Assembly (NCBI GenBank): GCA_037178975.1
Contig: JASJZH010000003.1
Coordinates: forward strand, 3,038,001 to 3,102,000
Reading direction: 5' to 3'
DNA: 64,000 nucleotides
Source: Oscheius tipulae
Taxonomy: Eukaryota; Nematoda; Chromadorea; Rhabditida; Rhabditidae
A model generated the notes under the pieces. The model worked only from the letters and a program-made list of their open reading frames with translations. It made no database searches and was not told the origin of the DNA. Position 1 is the stretch's first letter, and each line of letters opens with the position of its first letter. Positions 59,710 through 64,000 of the stretch are shown here, piece after piece. Both the position numbers and the translations under genes were made by a program.

Positions 59710-60040
59710 AATCGTTTACTTTGCTTGTAGAATGAAGTTCTATTAAAAGTACCAGTATAGTAATTACTGCGCGTTTTTTCGGGGCACCAGAATACAATCA
59801 CAACACAAGAATCAATCGGAAGGAAGTCGAAGGGCTGCTCGAATCGCGTAGGTCGCTGCCACTGCGAGTCACAAAATAACACAGCATCGACAGAGGCCTG
59901 AAATCGGACTGTTTTGTGTTTTGATATAGCATTCAAGGGAGATCTATGACTGAGCAGTTAGCTCTAAGCTGTACACACGAGATGTGAGAGAGAAAAAAGA
60001 AAAAGTTGGATGCCTGGACAAGCGCGAGCAAGTGAATGAG
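59710..60040. other. convergent spacer
   Basis: Between the RAD51 paralog (plus) and the F-box gene (minus). No feature was recognised. Confidence 0.5.
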
Positions 60041-61708
60041 CTAGAGCGGGAACACACCGGCCCTGACAGCATTTTGAGCAGTCGGAGGCGTAGCCGGGGC
60101 GAAATAGGCATGAATCTCGACTCCCGGTCGATGGTGCTAAATATCATTTGCTGGATGACTTATACGGATAACCTTGAATCGTTGGATCGCATCTTTCGAA
60201 ACATTTTGACAGTCATACAAATCGATTCTTTGAAGAGCATGGGCGTGGCGGAGATGAACGAGAGAAGTGTCAGTTATGGAGGGACAGTTGTCCAGTTCAA
60301 GTACCTAAACCCCATTGTTTTCTCTTAAAGACCTTGTCTCACCCGAATTTGGTCATTATTACTGAGCATTCGGACAGCCTCGTCCGATATAAGTTCACAG
60401 TGAGACAGACTCTGAATCTCTTTGTATTCCAAAGTCAACTGGAACGACTGACCAGCTCCGCCAGTTGTTTGCAGTTGACCGACAGGGAATGGACTGTGGC
60501 ATCGGTGATGAGCATACAGTCCTCCAGATCCATACTCTCTAACTGCTTGCAGTTTCTCGCTAACTGGGAGAAACCTCCGTCCGAGAGGAGAGAACATCCA
60601 GAGAGTTCAATGACTCTGAATCGAGAAAGAGTCAAAAAACTGGAGACTCTCTCACGTCAACTTCTTACAGGAACCTGCCAGAGCTACCAGAGCCTGGTCA
60701 GTTATCTGGTTACATTGACTCATATTCAGATAATCAAGTTTGGGACAACCTTTGGCAATACTGGCTACGGTATCATCGGTCACCTGAAGCACGTTCAGTC
60801 AAATGAACAGGCCACTACTTACAAAGCAAGACCACAGATTGAGACAGGTCAAGTTGGCCATATTCTCTTCGGATCCTTGGAAACAGCGCTCGGTCAACTG
60901 GAAGAGAGGTTATTAGACAAAAGGACTGAAGTACCCCATCGCATCCTCGTAGATGGAAAGTGGATAAGTTCGGGCATCCACTGAGTATCATTTGAACTCC
61001 GTGGTCAGTGATGTTCTCACACCAGGAGATGTTCAGGTACTCGAGCTGAGTGCAGCCCTCACTGATGTATTTACAGGCTCTGTCTGTGATAGACACACAG
61101 TTCTCCAGGTTCAGATGCTTCAGCTTGTGACAATGACGACCGAGATTCTCGCATGTTCTGAAAGGCTTGTTGGACAGATCCAAGAGGGAAACATACGCGT
61201 CGGTGACCCGTTTGCAACGGAACAAACTCAACACCTCAATGTTTTTGCATCTGGCGGTGAAGGCTCTGAGGGAGTTATCCTAAAAAGAGTCTTCTCTTCA
61301 GATTTAACTCCCTTCTCACCTGAATGTTCTCACAGCCCTTAAGTGAGAGTTCCTTGAGGAAGCCGCCACATCTGCGTGCCAGGTTCTCAACCACATGGGC
61401 CTTTATGTCTTTCTGGAAGGTGAACAGGTCGACTCGCTGCCAATTGGACCCGTCCAGAGCGAGATTGTTCCACAGCTGACAGACTTGTGCACTTCGACAC
61501 TTTTCCTTGATTGAGAGGTAGGAGAATACCCTAAACTTGGTTCTACTACAGAGAACAAACAATACCTTAATATGCATTCCTTTGGTAGGCGGTTGATAGG
61601 AGCAACTTCGTGAGAGGCTGGAGCGAGTGTTGTGATGAGATACATCTGCAAATGCTCTGAGTCCATTTGGGTCAACACACATTTGTCTTCCGACGGAACA
61701 GTTTGCAT
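60041..61708 (-). CDS. F-box/LRR protein of the FBXL2/FBXL20 type
   Basis: Substrate receptor of an SCF ubiquitin ligase. About 430 residues in roughly nine exons. The F-box reads INRLPKECILRVFSYLSIKE, with CRSAQVCQLWNNLALDGSNW and QRVDLFTFQKDIKAHVVENL after it. A run of Cys-containing LRRs follows (GGFLKELSLKGCENI; HCHKLKHLNLENCVSITDRA; CTQLEYLNISWCENITDHGV; CPKLDYLNMSQCNQITD; NCKQLESMDLEDCMLITDAT; LSHCELISDEAVRML; HALQRIDLYDCQNVSKDAI). The end EIHAYFAPATPPTAQN matches FBXL20 proteins, but the C-terminal CAAX Cys of FBXL2/20 is absent; it ends GVFPL. The start MQTVPSEDKCVLTQMDSEHL is chosen as the first usable Met. Confidence 0.88.
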
Positions 61709-62289
61709 ATTTTGTTTTTTTGGCGATGAAGAAGGTCCTTCCAGTGGTGGCGAAGACGACGAGAGGAGGCGGCAAAATACGTGACTGTCCCTTCGATAGG
61801 CTCATCAAATTGCGAATGGAATGTGGCCACCCGCAGTTCGGCCATTACTCACTAGGTTTGGAAGGATTTTGGCAGAAGTTCTTCGAGAAAAGATAGGGGT
61901 TTTTCAGGGGTAAGAATGGGAGAGACGGTCAAAGATGCACCTAACCACCTGTTTCCGCTTTGAGGATTGACAATGGCAAAAGTGTCAGAGCAGTTTGAGG
62001 AAACACCAGCCCAAAAACGCAGACGAAAAACGGACATGAGGCAATTGGATGCTGGTTAGAACCAAAAGGTCCGAGAGAACGACTATAAGAATTAGGCGAG
62101 TCCTTGGCTGTTTTGAGACAAAGAAATTCTCGAGGTCAGCCCCTGGAGAGCATCCGCGAGAAAGGGCATCGGCGGCGGCAAAGAACCTTTTTCAAAGTAC
62201 TCGGATCATCGATCGTGATCGAGACAAGGTCCAGCTGTCAAACAAACTCGTTTTTTTGAGGGTAGTCAGCAGACTTTCTTTTGGCTGAC
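61709..62289. other. spacer with a possible short minus-strand exon
   Basis: A minus-strand frame from 62037 (MSVFRLRFWAGVSSNCSDTF, ending at a donor after PQSGNR) could be an upstream exon of the F-box gene or stand alone. It was not joined convincingly. Nothing else was seen. Confidence 0.35.
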
Positions 62290-62711
62290 CTACTTTGGAG
62301 TCATTCCCACCTGGTTCTGTTTGGCTTGAATGGTAGGATGGGTCCGGGAGTTCTGTGTTCTTCTCTTCGATCGTCTTGATCGACCGCTGCTTCTCTCGCC
62401 TTCCACCTCATCATTCGCTATGACAACATCTGTAACGGGACCTATGTCAACATGGCTACATTGAATGCTCAGCCGAGCAGTCAACGTTTTTTCGTGTGTT
62501 TTGTCACGATTGAAAGAGAAGGACTGTGTTTTCAACTTTGCTGCTAAACAGACTATGTTCTGAGTTTCTTGTCCCTACAAGCTCACCTGGATCCGAATTC
62601 GGCATCAAACAACCGAAAGAACCAACCTGAAAACTGTCTGTGTTAAGAGAAAGATTAATATAGTCGGAGATACAAACCCGGAAAGACTAGTCCAAAGGTT
62701 CTGTTTTGCAT
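62290..62711 (-). CDS. small basic protein, uncertain
   Basis: Three exons (62711-62688, 62626-62587, 62543-62290) join in phases 0 and 1 to give about 105 residues: MQNRTFGL|VGSFGCLMPNSDP|AKLKTQSFSFNRDK..., then TARLSIQCSHVDIGPVTDVV and an Arg/Ser-rich tail (GRSRRSKRRTQNSRTHP). The splice sites are canonical and the joined frame is open to a stop, but no family was recognised. It may be an expressed small nuclear protein or chance. Confidence 0.4.
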
Positions 62712-62983
62712 CCGAACCACCTGGCTTGGATGCTATTGGCGCCTGCGCGCACAACAACAACAACGACAACATTCGGTACGGTAAGGGCTTGACTATTGTT
62801 GAGAGCAAGATGGATGATTGTTGAGGCTATGGACAAGGGCTGTTCGAAAACGGACAGGCTTTCAGAGCACGGGGGTTTGATTCCGGGTAATTATAACCGT
62901 GGTTTTGATACTCCCGGGTCAGAAACAGTCAGACTGATAACAAATAACCAACAATATAGAAGGCAGATGACGAGAAAGCTGCA

Positions 62984-63885
62984 ATGGAACACGGGAGAGC
63001 AGTCACGGGGTCCGCTCAGCTGAGTGCCGCTCTCTGTGTCTCTCCAGCTGCCTGTCTCCTTCTACTCTTTGTAGTATTGCCTCTCCGCTTGCCCAACACT
63101 CTTTTCGACTCCACTAACCAGTCGCCTCCATCAGGCATCAGCTGTTTACTGGTGTCCATCCATTCGGGGACGGCCTTCTACGATGGTCAGTAGGGGAAAG
63201 ACACCTTGTACAGTTGAAGGGCTCAATGTAGGGAAGTGTATACTATTGGAGAACCTGAAGAAAGTTTATGGTTGATCTTTGTACGAGTAAGGAAGAAAGA
63301 GAACACACTATGTTCGTTCGAAAGAGATTTCAACATTGGAGAACGCATCCAGCGAAGTTTTCGGTAGTGGAGGCATCACGGTTCAAATCCTTCAGTACGC
63401 AATTTTGCGTCAAGACGTACTTTTGCGTATTTTCCGTCATTTTCGTCCTTTCTTTCGTTGTTGCTATATTTCTTGCACTTTTTTTGCCTATTTTAATGCT
63501 TTTCTCGTCTATTTAGACCTTTCTGACTTCAAATAACAGTTTTCAACAATCTTTACTGGAAAAATGGAGTGGAACGAATGCGATTTTGTTATTAAAAGAC
63601 ATTAATAGAAAATCTCCTTGTTTGTTGATTCCTGCGACTATCTGCTGATTTAGGAGATGAACAGACGGGATCCGAAACTCACGAAGGTACATATAAAGAT
63701 GTCCAGGTGTCCAGTCCCTCGAGTAGTTGTCAGGAGCTTGGCCTTATCGCTGCTCCTCCTGCCATCCCTGAAAGACCTTTGTTCTTTGCTAATGTTGATC
63801 GTGTCGATAGACCGACCTTGAAGGTAGTTCTCTTCCTCTACTAGACAGTAAAATAGTATAGGTTCGTCCTTCGAATTGCACATGA
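62984..63885 (+). CDS. putative single-pass membrane protein with Ser/Pro-rich tail
   Basis: Exon 1 (62984-63185) encodes MEHGRAVTGSAQLSAALCVS then AACLLLLFVVLPLRL, one transmembrane or signal-anchor segment. It joins in phase 1 across a 468-bp intron to exon 2 (63654-63823; DEQTGSETHEGTYKDVQVSS, then AAPPAIPERPLFFANVDRVD). A last join across 38 bp would add VRPSNCT and stop. The acceptor caatatag 27 bp before the ATG suggests trans-splicing. The intron contains one end of the element family seen at 35528. Family unknown; the gene could continue differently past the window. Confidence 0.5.
63363..63440. repeat. single end of the 35.5-kb TIR element family
   Basis: GGTAGTGGAGGCATCACGGT followed by ACGCAATTTTGCGT and TTTTGCGTATTTTCC resembles the left end of the element at 35528-35814 (GGTAGTAGTGAAGGAGGTTC ... 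AAAATTGCGTACCGGACGTA). No matching right end was seen, so it is probably a truncated copy. Confidence 0.5.
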
Positions 63886-64000
63886 TGGCTGACTGTGAGC
63901 TGTCCAAACCTGGGCTTATTTACTGATAATTTAACTTGTCTTTTCCGTGAGAAGCTCCCCTTAGGTCAAGTTATATCCGCGAAATTACTCTTCCAAAACT

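Noticed and set aside
61852..62037. 61-codon minus-strand frame as the first exon of the F-box gene
   Set aside because: No join to the F-box exon keeps frame convincingly, and a good internal start exists at 61708.
62860..62900. B-box-like GGGTTTGATTCC resembling a tRNA T-arm
   Set aside because: No matching D arm, anticodon arm or acceptor stem can be folded around it.

Overview
The window is eukaryotic and almost certainly from a nematode. Genes are split by many short introns (mostly about 38-60 bp, GT...TTTCAG). Many start codons sit directly on a 3' splice site with no upstream exon in reach (for example ST13, ZAK-like kinase, separase, MOB4, RAD51 paralog), as expected for spliced-leader trans-splicing. 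The gene set has a nematode flavour: TTBK-like casein kinases, a MATH/BTB protein, HENN-1, a ZAK-type kinase and a short RAD51 paralog. The species cannot be told from the sequence.

Layout. 1-5.5 kb: no recognisable gene, one small foldback element and a pyrimidine-rich simple repeat. 5.5-11.4 kb: a small secreted Lys-rich protein, a TTBK-like kinase, a 5' fragment of a second kinase, a broken histone H3/CenH3-like gene and a MATH/BTB protein. 12-18.3 kb: a four-TM protein, a coiled-coil protein ending in a dynein-light-chain (LC8) domain, a ZAK-like MAP3K and a SMIM12 homolog. 18.8-22.4 kb: a SET-domain histone methyltransferase whose pre-SET intron holds a foldback element with 8-bp target duplication. 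23.5-29.7 kb: ST13/HIP, whose roughly 5-kb intron contains an antisense gene coding for about a dozen CKYRKSCYE repeats. 30-35.1 kb: an S9 peptidase (with another antisense gene in an intron) and ALDH7A1. 36-43.2 kb: an M28-like protein, separase and ZNF830. 43.6-48.7 kb: a triple-NADAR-domain protein and ribosomal protein S3. 48.8-50.9 kb: a composite inverted-repeat element with exon-like sequence inside. 51.2-53.6 kb: RidA, mitochondrial GatC and an EF-hand protein. 55.9-61.7 kb: HENN-1, MOB4, a RAD51 paralog (likely an operon with MOB4) and an FBXL2/20 F-box protein. 62.3-64 kb: two small uncertain genes.

Themes. Most genes are housekeeping (translation, chromosome segregation, chaperone, small-RNA methylation, mitochondria) and are packed in divergent or head-to-tail pairs. 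The unusual items are the CKYR-repeat protein, the LC8 fusion, the triple NADAR protein in which only the middle domain keeps the SxEHY-type motif, the H3-like relic, a kinase intron without a normal acceptor but with complementary ends, and at least seven terminal-inverted-repeat elements.

Limits: exon joins were read by eye from splice consensus and frame continuity. Family names rest on recognised motifs, not on a database search.
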